Shown here one piece after another: positions 1 to 10,966 of a stretch of 52,357 bases of DNA (its first letter is position 1; each line of letters begins with the position of its first letter). The notes under the pieces were generated by a model that searched no databases, was not told where the DNA came from, and saw nothing but the letters and a program-made list of their open reading frames with translations. The position numbers and the translations under genes were made by a program. The DNA comes from an uncultured Rhizobium sp. Its GTDB lineage: Bacteria; Pseudomonadota; Alphaproteobacteria; Rhizobiales; Rhizobiaceae. The DNA is taken from NCBI GenBank assembly GCA_945952045.1, contig CAMFHE010000034.1, positions 1 through 52,357 of the forward strand, in the 5' to 3' direction.

Positions 1-68
1 CATCCTGATGTGCATGAAGTGCATGGGCGTTCGCACGACTGTGTTGGCTATCAGAAACGGGGTCTCTC

Positions 69-2759
<2,691 letters not shown>

Positions 2760-2785
2760 GCCTGATCTGATAAATCGATCCTTCG

Positions 2786-2821
2786 AAGCCGCCGGGAAGT
2801 TTCTTTCCGGCGGCTTTTTTC
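2786..2821 (+). terminator. Rho-independent terminator of acnA
   Basis: AGCCGCCGG and CCGGCGGCT pair, the stem extends through GAAG/CTTT to a TTT loop, and a run of six T follows. It lies 27 bases after the acnA stop codon. Confidence 0.9.
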
Positions 2822-3039
2822 TCGCCTGCCGCCCCGCAAGGGCGCAGACGGGTTTTAGCCGTAAAATCGGGTAAAAACGCGCACGCAAGCTTCACCCCAT
2901 CGTGACTTTTCGTTGAAGATGGGAGGGTGTAGAGACAGCACATAAGATAACGCAGGGTGTGGCGCTGCCGATCCGGCAGAGGTCGCCCGTATGTATGGCG
3001 GGTGCCGGCGAACGATCCGGTGGAAAGGTGCAGGAAACG

Positions 3040-3789
3040 ATGCCGGTGTGGCGTTTCACGACGGTTCTGGCGATCGGTGTCGCAGCGGCCTCGCCGCTTT
3101 GCGCCGAACAAGCGGTCAAGCCGAAGGGCGTCGTCGAATTGTTCACCTCTCAGGGCTGCGCCTCCTGCCCGCCCGCCGATGCCAAGCTCGAAACGCTGAT
3201 CCGCCAGGGCGACGTCATCGCGCTCTCCTATCACGTCGACTACTGGGATTATCTCGGCTGGAAGGACACGCTGAGCTCCAAGGATAACACCGAGCGCCAA
3301 TATGGCTATGCCCGGACCATGGGCCGCAGCAATGTCTATACGCCGCAGGCCGTGCTGAACGGCCAGGACCATATCAGCGGCGCCGATCTTGACGGCATCA
3401 ATGCCAAGCTCGAAGCGCTGCGCGCCGACGGCAAGGGGCTGAATGTCGATGTCGATGCCAAGATGCGCGGCGACGAACTTGAAATCAATGTCGGACCGGG
3501 CAATGGCAAGGCCAATGTCGTCATCGCCTATTTCAACAAGGAGCAGGTGATCCAGATGGACAAGGGCGAGAATGCCGGCCGCAAGATCACCTATTGGAAC
3601 ACCGTCAGCGACGTACAGACCGTCGGCATGTGGGACGGCAAGCCGCTGAAACTGGTGCTGCCGGCAAGCGTCGTCGGCACCCAGCGCAAACAGGGCTGCG
3701 CCGTGCTGTTGCAGGCGACCTCCCCCAAGGGCGACCCGGCAGCCATTCGTGGTGCGGCGGTGCTGAAACCCGTCCAGAGCGGCGGCTGA
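3040..3789 (+). CDS. Exported DUF1223 thioredoxin-like protein
   Basis: The 249-residue product matches the DUF1223 family, secreted proteins of alphaproteobacteria with a thioredoxin-like fold and no settled function. Residues 1-22 form a typical Sec signal peptide ending near LCA-EQ. The mature protein opens with VVELFTSQGCASCPPAD, containing a CxxC pair (Cys40, Cys43) in the position of a redox site, followed by YHVDYWDYLGWKD, the usual family signature. The ATG at 3040 is preferred because AGGAAA lies six bases upstream and the signal peptide begins there. A longer reading from GTG 2959 would bury the signal peptide. The 280-base gap before it holds only the acnA terminator and presumably the promoter. 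A role as a periplasmic disulfide or thiol protein is inference. Confidence 0.88.
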   Translation: MPVWRFTTVLAIGVAAASPLCAEQAVKPKGVVELFTSQGCASCPPADAKLETLIRQGDVIALSYHVDYWDYLGWKDTLSSKDNTERQYGYARTMGRSNVYTPQAVLNGQDHISGADLDGINAKLEALRADGKGLNVDVDAKMRGDELEINVGPGNGKANVVIAYFNKEQVIQMDKGENAGRKITYWNTVSDVQTVGMWDGKPLKLVLPASVVGTQRKQGCAVLLQATSPKGDPAAIRGAAVLKPVQSGG

Positions 3790-3946
3790 GCAAGAGCCTG
3801 TCTTGTTTTCGTTCGTCTTTTCGGAAAAAACGACGTTCTTTTTTCTCTGACGACCGCTGGCAGCGACATACCGTCGCTTGCATTTTCGCCCCGCTGAGGC
3901 ACACTGTCACGATTCTGTTGTGATCAACAGATTTGAAGGAGTGCTT

Positions 3947-4336
3947 ATGACCGATCAGCCGGATGTGTCGCACCGCAACGATCGAAACGCCGACGTCGTC
4001 GTCGATCTCCGAGAATACCGGCAAAGTCGCGACCCCGACCCCGTCACCTTCCATCGTCGCGAGCTGGATGCCATCTTGCGCATCTATGGCCGCATGGTCG
4101 GCGAAGGCGAATGGCGCGATTACGCCATCGATCATCTCCGGGACAAGGCGGTGTTCTCGATCTTCAAACGATCCGGCGAAATGCCGCTGTTTCGCATCGA
4201 GAAGAACCCGAAGCTCGCCAACAAGCAGGGCGCCTTCAGCGTCATCAACATCAACGGCATGGTGCTGAAGCGCGGCCACGAGCTGCCGCAGGTGCTGAAG
4301 GTCTTCGACAAGGTGCTGAAGCTGATCGACACCTGA
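3947..4336 (+). CDS. DUF2794 protein
   Basis: This is a 129-residue cytosolic protein of the DUF2794 family, conserved in Rhizobiales and without a known function. The family-typical core is present: VVDLREYR near residue 20, then VTFHRRELDAILRIYGRMV, WRDYAIDHLRDKAVFSIFKR and PLFRIEKNPKLANKQGAFSV. There is no signal peptide, membrane segment or recognisable catalytic motif. The ATG at 3947 has an excellent AAGGAG six bases upstream; an in-frame upstream start at 3878 lacks one. The gene runs toward the acetyltransferase gene, and the short stretch between them is built of tandem repeats. Confidence 0.88.
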   Translation: MTDQPDVSHRNDRNADVVVDLREYRQSRDPDPVTFHRRELDAILRIYGRMVGEGEWRDYAIDHLRDKAVFSIFKRSGEMPLFRIEKNPKLANKQGAFSVININGMVLKRGHELPQVLKVFDKVLKLIDT

Positions 4337-4421
4337 CCCGTCAGGCCAGCATGCCCGGATAGCTGACCGTCAGGTCAATATTCCCGGATAGCTGACCGTC
4401 AGGTCAGTATCCCGGATAGCT
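4334..4421. repeat. Tandem repeat between convergent genes
   Basis: A 28-29 base unit starting CCCGGATAGCTGACCGTCAG occurs complete at 4354-4382 and 4383-4410. A degenerate partial copy precedes it (4334-4353) and a truncated copy follows (4411-4421). Each unit contains a small TGACC/GGTCA inverted repeat. The last copies overlap the 3' end and stop codon of the acetyltransferase gene on the minus strand, so the array looks like local duplication of that gene's end. Confidence 0.85.
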
Positions 4422-4946
4422 TTCCGGATCGGGCAATGATTCGATCCCCTCGCCCAAACTCTTCTGCATCAGCACCGTATCCAGCCAGCGGCCGTGCTTG
4501 AAGCCGGCGCCGACGATGCGGCCGGCATCGGCGAAGCCGCAGGCCGCATGCAGCGCCACCGAAGCCGGATGGCCTCCGCCGATCACCGCCAGCATCTGTC
4601 GGAAACCCAGTTCCGCACAACGCTCAAGCAGACGCAAAAGCAACGCCTTGCCGATGCCGCGTCCCTGCGCATCCGGGGATAGATAGATCGAATCCTCCAC
4701 GAGCCAGCGATAGGCCGGCCGGGTGCGGAACGGGCCGGCATAGGCATAACCGAGAACCCTGCCCTCCTCCTCGGCGACCAGATAGGGATAGCCGCGCGTC
4801 GTAATCGCGCCGAAGCGCGCCGCCATCTCGTCTTGGGCGGGCGGGTCGATCTCATAGCTGGCGACGCCGTTCAACACCGCATGGGCATAGATGGCGGTAA
4901 TGGCGTCGAGATCGGCGGGTATAGCCGGACGCAGGAGAAAATTCAT
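4404..4946 (-). CDS. GNAT acetyltransferase, phosphinothricin-acetyltransferase-like
   Basis: The 180-residue product is a GNAT-fold N-acetyltransferase resembling the Pat/Bar and MnaT group, which acetylates small amines such as phosphinothricin or methionine sulfone/sulfoximine. It opens LLRPAIPADLDAITAIYAHAV, as that group does, and has YAGPFRTRPAYRWLVEDSIYL. The acetyl-CoA pyrophosphate loop is QGRGIGKALL. GGGHPASVALHAACGF and the C-terminal HGRWLDTVLMQ follow. The ATG at 4946 is chosen because GGAAGAAG lies just upstream; the open frame extends to 5000 without support. The C-terminal codons ending YPGY lie in the tandem repeat, so the present stop may have come from the duplication. The substrate is unproven. 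Confidence 0.85.
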   Translation of the reverse strand: MNFLLRPAIPADLDAITAIYAHAVLNGVASYEIDPPAQDEMAARFGAITTRGYPYLVAEEEGRVLGYAYAGPFRTRPAYRWLVEDSIYLSPDAQGRGIGKALLLRLLERCAELGFRQMLAVIGGGHPASVALHAACGFADAGRIVGAGFKHGRWLDTVLMQKSLGEGIESLPDPESYPGY

Positions 4947-4971
4947 GAGGCTTCTTCCGAAAAGCGAGCAC

Positions 4972-4996
4972 AAAAAAGGCGGCCGAAGCCGCCTTT
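4972..4996 (-). terminator. Rho-independent terminator of the YccA-like gene
   Basis: Read on the minus strand, GGCGGC TTCG GCCGCC forms a hairpin followed by six T. It lies just after the stop of the membrane protein gene and before the acetyltransferase gene, so the two are probably separate units. Confidence 0.88.
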
Positions 4997-5017
4997 CCAA
5001 GTCCGTCTGCCCGTTCC

Positions 5018-5755
5018 TTAGTTGTTGCGGTTGCCGAACAACTGAAGGAGGAACATGAACAGGTTGATGAAGTCGAGATAGAGCTGCAGCGCGCCCATGA
5101 TCGCCTTGCGACCCATGACGGCGACATCGTCGTTCTCGAGATACATTTCCTTGATCTTCTGCGTGTCGTAGGCCGTCAGGCCAGCGAAGACGAGAACGCC
5201 GATCACCGAGATGGCGAACTGAAGCGCGGAAGACTGCAGGAACAGGTTGACGAGCGCGGCGATGATCAGGCCGAACAGACCCATGATCAGGAACGAACCC
5301 ATGGCCGACAGGTCACGCTTGGTCGTGTAGCCGAACAGCGACAGGCCACCGAAGGCGGCGGCGGTCACGAAGAAGGTCTGCACGATGCTCTGGCCGGTGA
5401 AGACGATGAAGATCGACGACAGCGACAGGCCCATCAGCGCGGCATAGATCCAGAAGGTCATCTGCGCGGCCGAGACCGACATCCGGTTGATTCGGTAGCT
5501 CAGGAAGAACACGACGCCGACCGGGGCCAGCATGACCACCCAGCGCAGCGGCGAGGCAAACAGAAGCTGTGCGAAGGCCGGGTTGCTGATCGCCAGCGCA
5601 TAGGTGCCGTAAGCCGCCAGACCGGTGATCGCCAGTCCAAGCGCCATCAGGTTGTAAACCTTCAGCATATAGGTGCGCAGGCCCTGGTCAATCATCTGAC
5701 CGGATTGCGCGCCCGCATAACCCGTCCGGTTCTGGTAGTTTCGAAGATCAGCCAT
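5018..5755 (-). CDS. Bax inhibitor-1/YccA family membrane protein
   Basis: This 245-residue integral membrane protein belongs to the Bax inhibitor-1 (UPF0005, YccA/YbhL) family, whose bacterial members are inner-membrane proteins linked to FtsH modulation or ion leak. Seven hydrophobic helices can be read between about residues 35 and 240. The C-terminal signature GVLVFAGLTAYDTQKIKEMY, with the conserved acidic residue, and the LYLDFINLFMFLLQL last helix are typical. The ATG at 5755 is preceded by AGAGGAAAG. An in-frame TTG five codons earlier is less likely, because the ribosome-binding site would then lie inside the gene. It stands alone, with its own terminator downstream. The cellular role is not deducible from the context. 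Confidence 0.92.
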   Translation of the reverse strand: MADLRNYQNRTGYAGAQSGQMIDQGLRTYMLKVYNLMALGLAITGLAAYGTYALAISNPAFAQLLFASPLRWVVMLAPVGVVFFLSYRINRMSVSAAQMTFWIYAALMGLSLSSIFIVFTGQSIVQTFFVTAAAFGGLSLFGYTTKRDLSAMGSFLIMGLFGLIIAALVNLFLQSSALQFAISVIGVLVFAGLTAYDTQKIKEMYLENDDVAVMGRKAIMGALQLYLDFINLFMFLLQLFGNRNN

Positions 5756-5906
5756 TCTTTCCTCTTTCAAGCTCCGATGAAGTCACGGGGTCGCGGACAC
5801 CGGGTCCGGGCGCCGCTGCGGAGCTTCCAGCATGCGTATGGCAAATATGATGCGAGAACGAGGCGCTTACAAGGCCCGTATGCCGCGAATCGAACGGAGG
5901 GATCGG

Positions 5907-5931
5907 CACGCGCGGCCAAAAGCCGCGCGTG
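5907..5931 (-). terminator. GC-rich hairpin after the ABC permease gene
   Basis: A perfect ten-base inverted repeat (CACGCGCGGC / GCCGCGCGTG) with a five-base loop lies 18 bases beyond the permease stop codon. There is no long T run, so it may stabilise the mRNA end rather than terminate on its own. Confidence 0.6.
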
Positions 5932-5948
5932 GTTAACGCCAAACCCGT

Positions 5949-8495
5949 CTACAATTCCCTCAGAACAGGCGCCGCCTTCTGACCGAGCACGCGCCAGGTG
6001 CCGATCAGGCCGATGCCGACGGTCATGACCAGCGCCACGACGACCGTTCCGACCGCGACATCGCCGAGGAAGGCGGAGGGGAGTTTCATCACGCGCGTGA
6101 CCACGAACCAGGCCGAGACACCGCCGGCTGCAAGCGCAAAAATGGCCGTCGCCAGCCCGAGCAGCAGATATTCGTAGGAGAAGGCGCGAATCAGCAGGCC
6201 GCGCGTCGCACCCAGCGTCTTCAGGACGACGGCATCATGCGTGCGGGCGCGGTTGCCCGCCGCGAGCGCGCCGGCCAGCACCAGCACCGAGGCCACCAGC
6301 GCCACCGAAGCCGCCGCCCTTATCGCCACCGCCAGCTGACCGACAAGACCGCTGACGATATCCAGCGCATCCTTGACGCGCACGCTGGTGATCGTCGGAT
6401 AGGTGTTGGTGACCTTGCGCAGCAGCGTCGCCTCTTCGGTCGCGGTCGCGCCCGGATCGGTCAGCGTCGCCAGCCAGGCATGCGGCGCGCCGGCAAAGGT
6501 ATTGGGCGAAAACACCATGACGAAATTGATCGACAGCGATTCCCACTGCACCTGTCTCAAATTGGCGATCTTGGCGGTGATGCTGCGGCCGAGCACGTTG
6601 ACGGTGACGCTATCGCCGAGCTTGAGACCGAGATCGCCGGCCTCCTGCGCCGAGAAGGAGACGAGCGGTTCGCCGCTATAATCTGCCGGCCACCATTCCC
6701 CTTGGGTCACCAGCGATCCCTCCGGCAGGGCTTGCGCATAGGTAATGCCGCGATCGCCGCGCAGCACCCAGCGGGCGTTTGGCGGCACGTCCATGTTGCT
6801 TACGTCCTGGCCGTTGAAGGCGAGGATGCGACCGCGCAGCATCGGTACTTCCGTCAGCTTGCTCTCAGGTAATTCCGTGGAGATGAGTTTTCGAAAACCT
6901 TCGACCTCGCTGCCCTGAATATCGACAAAGAAGAAATTCGGGGCGCGTTCCGGCAGGTTTCGGGTCAGGGCCTGGCGCAAATTGCCGTCGATCAGCGCCA
7001 GCGTCACCAAGAGCGCAAGCCCGAGGCCGAGGGACAGCACGACGGACGGCGTCAGCGCGCCGGGGCGATGGATATTGCCGATGGCAAGCCGCAATGCCGG
7101 TGAATGCACCTGCGGACTGCGCTTGGCCAGCGCCGCGATGCCTGCCGCCACCAGCCGCAGCAGCACGAAAGCGCCGGCAACCGAAACGAGGAAAATAGCC
7201 GCGATGAAGCGGTCGAAGGCGGTGGCGACCACCAATCCGCACAGAAGCGCAAGGATCAGCCCCGCTGCCACCAGATAAGGCCAGGACGGGAGCCCGGCAC
7301 GCTCAAAACCCTGCTCGCGAAACAGCGCCGTCGCCGGCACTTCCCGCGCATGGCCAAGCGGCAGGATGGCAAAGGCGAGCGTCGTCAAAAGGCCGAAGAC
7401 GGCAGCCAGCGCCAATGCCGCCGGATAGAGCGTCGGCTCCGCCGGAACCGGCAGCACCGCCGCCAGAAACGGGGCCGCCACCATCGGCGCCACGCCCCCG
7501 AGGACGAGACCGATCAGGATGCCGATGCCGGCGATCAACAGGATCTGGATAAGATAGATTGCCGCGACCACGGAGGCCGGCGCGCCGAGGCACTTGAAAG
7601 TGGCGATGGTGGTGCGCTTGGCATCGAGGAAGGCGCGCACCGCATTGGCGACGCCGACGCCGCCGACGATCAGTGCGGTCAGCCCGACCAGCGTCAGGAA
7701 TTGCGAAAAGCGGGTGACGTTGTCGCTGAGCGCCGGTGCGGCGCGGTCGCTGGTGCGGATCGACCAGCCGGCATCGGGAAACTTTTTCGTCGCTTCCGCC
7801 TGCAACGCGGTCGGGGTCGCCGAGCCCGGTTTCAGGCGGATTTTATAGGCGTTTTCCACAAGGCTGCCGGTCTGGGTCAGGCCCGTCGCCGCCAGGGCCT
7901 CGCGGCTGATCAGCAGGCGCGGCGCAAAGCCGAAGCCTTCGGAAATCGCATCCGGTTCCGTCTTGATCGTGCCGGCGATCACCAGCCGCGCTTTGCCGAG
8001 CAAGAGCGTATCGCCAAGCTTGAGACCGAGGCGATCGAGGATCAGGGGGGCGACCACCGCGCCGAAGGCGTCGTCGCGCTTGCCGATCAACTCGGCAAGC
8101 GAACCGCCTTGATCAGCTTCGAAAGCGCCGTAGAGCGGATAGGCCGAATCGACCGCCTTCACTTCCGTCAGCGATTGATCGGAACCATCCGGCAGGCGCG
8201 CCATGGAGCGCAAGCCGGTGGAAACCGCGATATCGCCGAGGCTCCTCAGATAGGCCAACTCGTCCGGCGACGCCTCGCGATTGTTGAGCTCGAAGCGCAA
8301 GTCGCCGGCCAGCAGTGTCTGGCCTTGCGCCGCAATCGCATCCGAGATCGACGACGAGACGGAATTGACCGCCGCGATCGCCCCGGTGCCGAGTGCGATG
8401 CAGGCGAGGAAGATGTAGAAACCGGAGAGGCCGCCGCGCAATTCGCGCAGCGCCAGCCGGAAAGCGAGCTTCAGCCGCGACCCCAAACCGCTCAT
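5949..8495 (-). CDS. FtsX-family ABC transporter permease (YbbP-like)
   Basis: This 848-residue permease has the MacB/FtsX architecture duplicated, like E. coli YbbP. There is an N-terminal anchor (ELRGGLSGFYIFLACIALGTG), a large periplasmic domain, a three-helix FtsX unit near residues 260-400 containing VGLTALIVGGVGVANAVRAF, and a second periplasmic domain. A final FtsX unit near residues 720-840 contains the TLGATRGLLIRAFSYEYLLL coupling segment. Such permeases pair with a LolD-like ATPase and act as mechanotransmission or lipid/lipoprotein transporters; the substrate here is unknown. The start codon overlaps the stop of the ATPase gene by four bases (ATGA), which implies translational coupling. 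The neighbouring tesA-like gene reproduces the E. coli tesA-ybbA-ybbP arrangement. Confidence 0.92.
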   Translation of the reverse strand: MSGLGSRLKLAFRLALRELRGGLSGFYIFLACIALGTGAIAAVNSVSSSISDAIAAQGQTLLAGDLRFELNNREASPDELAYLRSLGDIAVSTGLRSMARLPDGSDQSLTEVKAVDSAYPLYGAFEADQGGSLAELIGKRDDAFGAVVAPLILDRLGLKLGDTLLLGKARLVIAGTIKTEPDAISEGFGFAPRLLISREALAATGLTQTGSLVENAYKIRLKPGSATPTALQAEATKKFPDAGWSIRTSDRAAPALSDNVTRFSQFLTLVGLTALIVGGVGVANAVRAFLDAKRTTIATFKCLGAPASVVAAIYLIQILLIAGIGILIGLVLGGVAPMVAAPFLAAVLPVPAEPTLYPAALALAAVFGLLTTLAFAILPLGHAREVPATALFREQGFERAGLPSWPYLVAAGLILALLCGLVVATAFDRFIAAIFLVSVAGAFVLLRLVAAGIAALAKRSPQVHSPALRLAIGNIHRPGALTPSVVLSLGLGLALLVTLALIDGNLRQALTRNLPERAPNFFFVDIQGSEVEGFRKLISTELPESKLTEVPMLRGRILAFNGQDVSNMDVPPNARWVLRGDRGITYAQALPEGSLVTQGEWWPADYSGEPLVSFSAQEAGDLGLKLGDSVTVNVLGRSITAKIANLRQVQWESLSINFVMVFSPNTFAGAPHAWLATLTDPGATATEEATLLRKVTNTYPTITSVRVKDALDIVSGLVGQLAVAIRAAASVALVASVLVLAGALAAGNRARTHDAVVLKTLGATRGLLIRAFSYEYLLLGLATAIFALAAGGVSAWFVVTRVMKLPSAFLGDVAVGTVVVALVMTVGIGLIGTWRVLGQKAAPVLREL

Positions 8496-9205
8496 GCATA
8501 AACCGCCGAAGTGGCGGAGGCAGACGCGGCGCTATCACCGGCGATCTTGCCGGAGCGGACGCGAATCTGCCGCGAGCAGCGCGCCGCAAGCGTCTGGTCA
8601 TGCGTGACCAGAACCAGCGTCATGCCACGCTCGGCCTGCTTGGCAAACAGGAGATCGGCGATCTGGCGGCCGGTCTCGGTGTCGAGATTGCCGGTCGGCT
8701 CGTCGGCGATCAGCACGGCCGGCGACGGCGCGAGCGCACGGGCAATCGCCACGCGCTGCTGCTCGCCACCCGAAAGCTGGCCGGGATAATGATGCAGACG
8801 TTCACCAAGACCGACGGCGGTCAGCTCGCGTCGGGCGATGTCGAAGGCATCGCGCACATTGGCAAGCTCCAGCGGCACCGCGACGTTTTCAAGGGCGGTC
8901 ATGTTGGCGATCAGGTGGAAGGACTGGAAGACGATGCCGATATTGCGGCCGCGAAAATCGGCCAGCGCATCCTCGCCGAGCCCATGCAGCGCCGTGCCGT
9001 TGATTTGGATTTCGCCGGAATCGAGCCGCTCCAGCCCGGCCAGCACCATCAGAAGCGTCGATTTTCCCGAACCCGAGGGACCGATGATGCCGACGGCCTC
9101 ACCCGCATCGATGGTCAGGTCGATCCCTTTGAGGACATGGACCGAGGCGGCGTCGCGCCCCAGCGTCAAATCGGCCTGCTTCAGCGCGATGATGGTTTTC
9201 GTCAA
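8492..9205 (-). CDS. ABC transporter ATP-binding protein (YbbA/LolD-like)
   Basis: The 237-residue ATPase of the MacB/LolD/YbbA group powers the downstream FtsX-family permease. Walker A (GPSGSGKST), the Q-loop (VFQSFHL), the signature LSGGEQQRVAIARAL, Walker B (VLIADEPTGNLD) and the H-loop (VTHDQ) are all intact. The TTG at 9205 is preferred: AGGAAGG lies six bases upstream, and the protein then begins with the usual ABC strand. The open frame reaches 9307, but that would overlap the divergent esterase start. The product is expected in the cytosol at the membrane face. The ATGA overlap with the permease gene shows an operon. Confidence 0.93.
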   Translation of the reverse strand: MTKTIIALKQADLTLGRDAASVHVLKGIDLTIDAGEAVGIIGPSGSGKSTLLMVLAGLERLDSGEIQINGTALHGLGEDALADFRGRNIGIVFQSFHLIANMTALENVAVPLELANVRDAFDIARRELTAVGLGERLHHYPGQLSGGEQQRVAIARALAPSPAVLIADEPTGNLDTETGRQIADLLFAKQAERGMTLVLVTHDQTLAARCSRQIRVRSGKIAGDSAASASATSAVYA

Positions 9206-9284
9206 GGCAAACCTTCCTATATTGGGGGCCCATATCGGGAGAACGGACGCTGGGAATGATCCCGGCCAAGATAGGAAGCGGTCG

Positions 9285-9932
9285 ATGCGATTTAAAGCGG
9301 CGCTCATTCACTTCATCGTCATCGCGGCGGCCTTCGCCGCAGGCGCAGGCAGCGTTTCGGCGCGCACGCTGCAGGTGGTCGGCTTCGGCGACAGCCTGAT
9401 GGCCGGCTATCAGCTTGCTCCTGAAGAGGCCTACCCCGCCAAGCTGGAAGCCGCCTTGAAAGCGAAAGGCATCGACATTGCGATCACCAATGCCGGCGTT
9501 TCCGGCGACACGACCTCGGCCGGCCTCGCCCGCATCGACTGGTCGGTACCGGACGGTACGGATGCGGTCATTCTCGAGCTTGGCGCCAATGACGCCTTGC
9601 GCGGCGTGCCGCCTGCCGAAACCGAGCGCAATCTCGATGCGATCCTGTCGCGGCTGAAGGCGCGCGGCATCCCGGTCATCCTGATGGGCATGATGGCGCC
9701 GCCGAACATGGGCGGCGAATTCGGGGAAAAATTCAATCCCATCTATCCGAAGCTTTCCGAAAAATACGGCGTGCCGCTCTACCCGTTTTTCCTCGATGGC
9801 GTGGCGGCGCAGGGCGCTTTGCAGCTGGAGGACGGCATGCATCCAAACCCCAAGGGCGTCGATGTCATGGTTGAAAAATCCTTAAGCGCAGTGCAAGGTT
9901 TCCTGGGTACGATTTCTGGTGGAACAAAATAG
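9285..9932 (+). CDS. tesA: Arylesterase/lysophospholipase, SGNH family (TesA-like)
   Basis: This 215-residue periplasmic SGNH hydrolase resembles E. coli TesA (thioesterase I/protease I/lysophospholipase L1). A signal peptide covers residues 1-26. The four SGNH blocks are present: GFGDSL with nucleophile Ser37, Gly74 in NAGVSGDT, Asn102 in LGANDALRG, and the Asp183/His186 pair in DGMHPN. It therefore hydrolyses ester or thioester bonds; the true substrate is open. The ATG at 9285 has AGGAAG seven bases upstream and starts the signal peptide. It is divergent from the ybbA/ybbP pair with about 80 bases between start codons. This conserved arrangement suggests a shared role in lipid or membrane metabolism, which is inference. 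Confidence 0.92.
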   Translation: MRFKAALIHFIVIAAAFAAGAGSVSARTLQVVGFGDSLMAGYQLAPEEAYPAKLEAALKAKGIDIAITNAGVSGDTTSAGLARIDWSVPDGTDAVILELGANDALRGVPPAETERNLDAILSRLKARGIPVILMGMMAPPNMGGEFGEKFNPIYPKLSEKYGVPLYPFFLDGVAAQGALQLEDGMHPNPKGVDVMVEKSLSAVQGFLGTISGGTK

Positions 9933-9997
9933 GGATTGCGCGGATTTTCTTTGCGTGATTCGCTGTCGATATCAGCACAAGATTCGGGGAGCTCGTG

Positions 9998-10591
9998 ATG
10001 CCGAGACTGTTTACCGCCCTCGAAATTCCTCGCAACGTGGCCTTGAGCCTGTCCCTGTTGCGTGGTGGCCTGCCGGGAGCCCGCTGGATCGACGTCGAGA
10101 ACTATCACATCACCCTGCGCTTCATCGGCGATGTCGACGGGCGCACGGCCGATGAGATCGTCGACCGGCTCGACCGCATCGACCGCCCGGAATTCCAGCT
10201 TTCGATGACCGGAATCGGTTCGTTTGGCGGCAAGAAGCCCCATTCGGTCTTCGCCGGCGTGACGCAAGCCCCGGAAATGTTCGCGCTGCAGGCGGAAATC
10301 GAACGGCTGTGCCAGCGTCTCGGCCTGCCGCCGGATCCGCGCAAATTCACGCCCCATGTCACGCTTGCCCGCCTGAAAGGCGCCCGCGTCGACGATGTCG
10401 TGCATTATCTCTCCGGTCGCGGCAATTTCCAGACCGCGCCGTTCACCGTTCCGCGCTTCGTGCTGCTTTCGTCGCGCGATTCGGTGGGAGGCGGCCCTTA
10501 TCTCACCGAAGAAATTTTCCCGCTGCGCGAGGAAATCACCCGCGGCAGCTGGGATCGGGCGAGCGCCGTGCCGGAGAAAAGCCTGTTGTAG
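9998..10591 (+). CDS. thpR: RNA 2',3'-cyclic phosphodiesterase (2'-5' RNA ligase family)
   Basis: The 197-residue product belongs to the 2H phosphoesterase superfamily, ThpR type. These enzymes open 2',3'-cyclic phosphates and can join 2'-5' RNA ends. The two catalytic HxT motifs are His37-Ile-Thr39 and His120-Val-Thr122. FTALEIP at the N terminus and [14 protein letters not shown] between the motifs are typical of the family. A GGGGAG six bases before the ATG at 9998 fixes the start; GTG at 9995 is directly adjacent. It begins a same-strand run with the dehydratase and DUF1232 genes, 20 and 49 bases apart, consistent with one transcript. In vivo substrates of bacterial ThpR are not settled. 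Confidence 0.92.
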   Translation: MPRLFTALEIPRNVALSLSLLRGGLPGARWIDVENYHITLRFIGDVDGRTADEIVDRLDRIDRPEFQLSMTGIGSFGGKKPHSVFAGVTQAPEMFALQAEIERLCQRLGLPPDPRKFTPHVTLARLKGARVDDVVHYLSGRGNFQTAPFTVPRFVLLSSRDSVGGGPYLTEEIFPLREEITRGSWDRASAVPEKSLL

Positions 10592-10611
10592 ACACAGGAG
10601 GTTTTACGAGT

Positions 10612-10917
10612 ATGGCCTATGAAAAACTGGAGCCTGCGACGGTTGCCGAGCGGCTGGCGGTTCTTTCGCACTGGACGCCGATCCGCGACGGCGCAGCCAT
10701 ATCGCGCGATTTCAAGTTCGGCAACTTCGTCGAGGCCTTCGGTTTCATGACCGAGGCCGCTCTGGCGGCGGAAAAGCTGAACCACCATCCCGAATGGCTG
10801 AACGTCTACGGCCGCGTCGAAGTCGTGCTCACCACCCATGCCAGCAAGGGTCTGACCGAGCTGGATTTCAAGCTTGCGGCGCTGATGGACAAGGCGGCGG
10901 CCCGGCGCAAGGATTGA
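10612..10917 (+). CDS. phhB: Pterin-4a-carbinolamine dehydratase
   Basis: This small enzyme (101 residues) dehydrates 4a-hydroxytetrahydrobiopterin during recycling of the pterin cofactor. The family motif is present as [18 protein letters not shown] with His58 and His59, and [13 protein letters not shown] supplies His76 and Asp85. The length is normal. ACAGGAGG lies upstream of the ATG at 10612, with a slightly long spacing of about eleven bases. No phenylalanine hydroxylase gene is in the window. In organisms without one, the protein may serve molybdopterin or another pterin pathway; that is inference. Confidence 0.92.
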   Translation: MAYEKLEPATVAERLAVLSHWTPIRDGAAISRDFKFGNFVEAFGFMTEAALAAEKLNHHPEWLNVYGRVEVVLTTHASKGLTELDFKLAALMDKAAARRKD

Positions 10918-10966
10918 ACTTGCTGCTGCCCCTTCCCATATCTGGAGCGACGACCCGGAGGACAAG

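Noticed and set aside
7104..8501. A 465-codon plus-strand frame over the FtsX-family permease
   Set aside because: Extreme Arg/Gln/Gly content with no hydrophobic or catalytic pattern; the opposite strand encodes a coherent permease.
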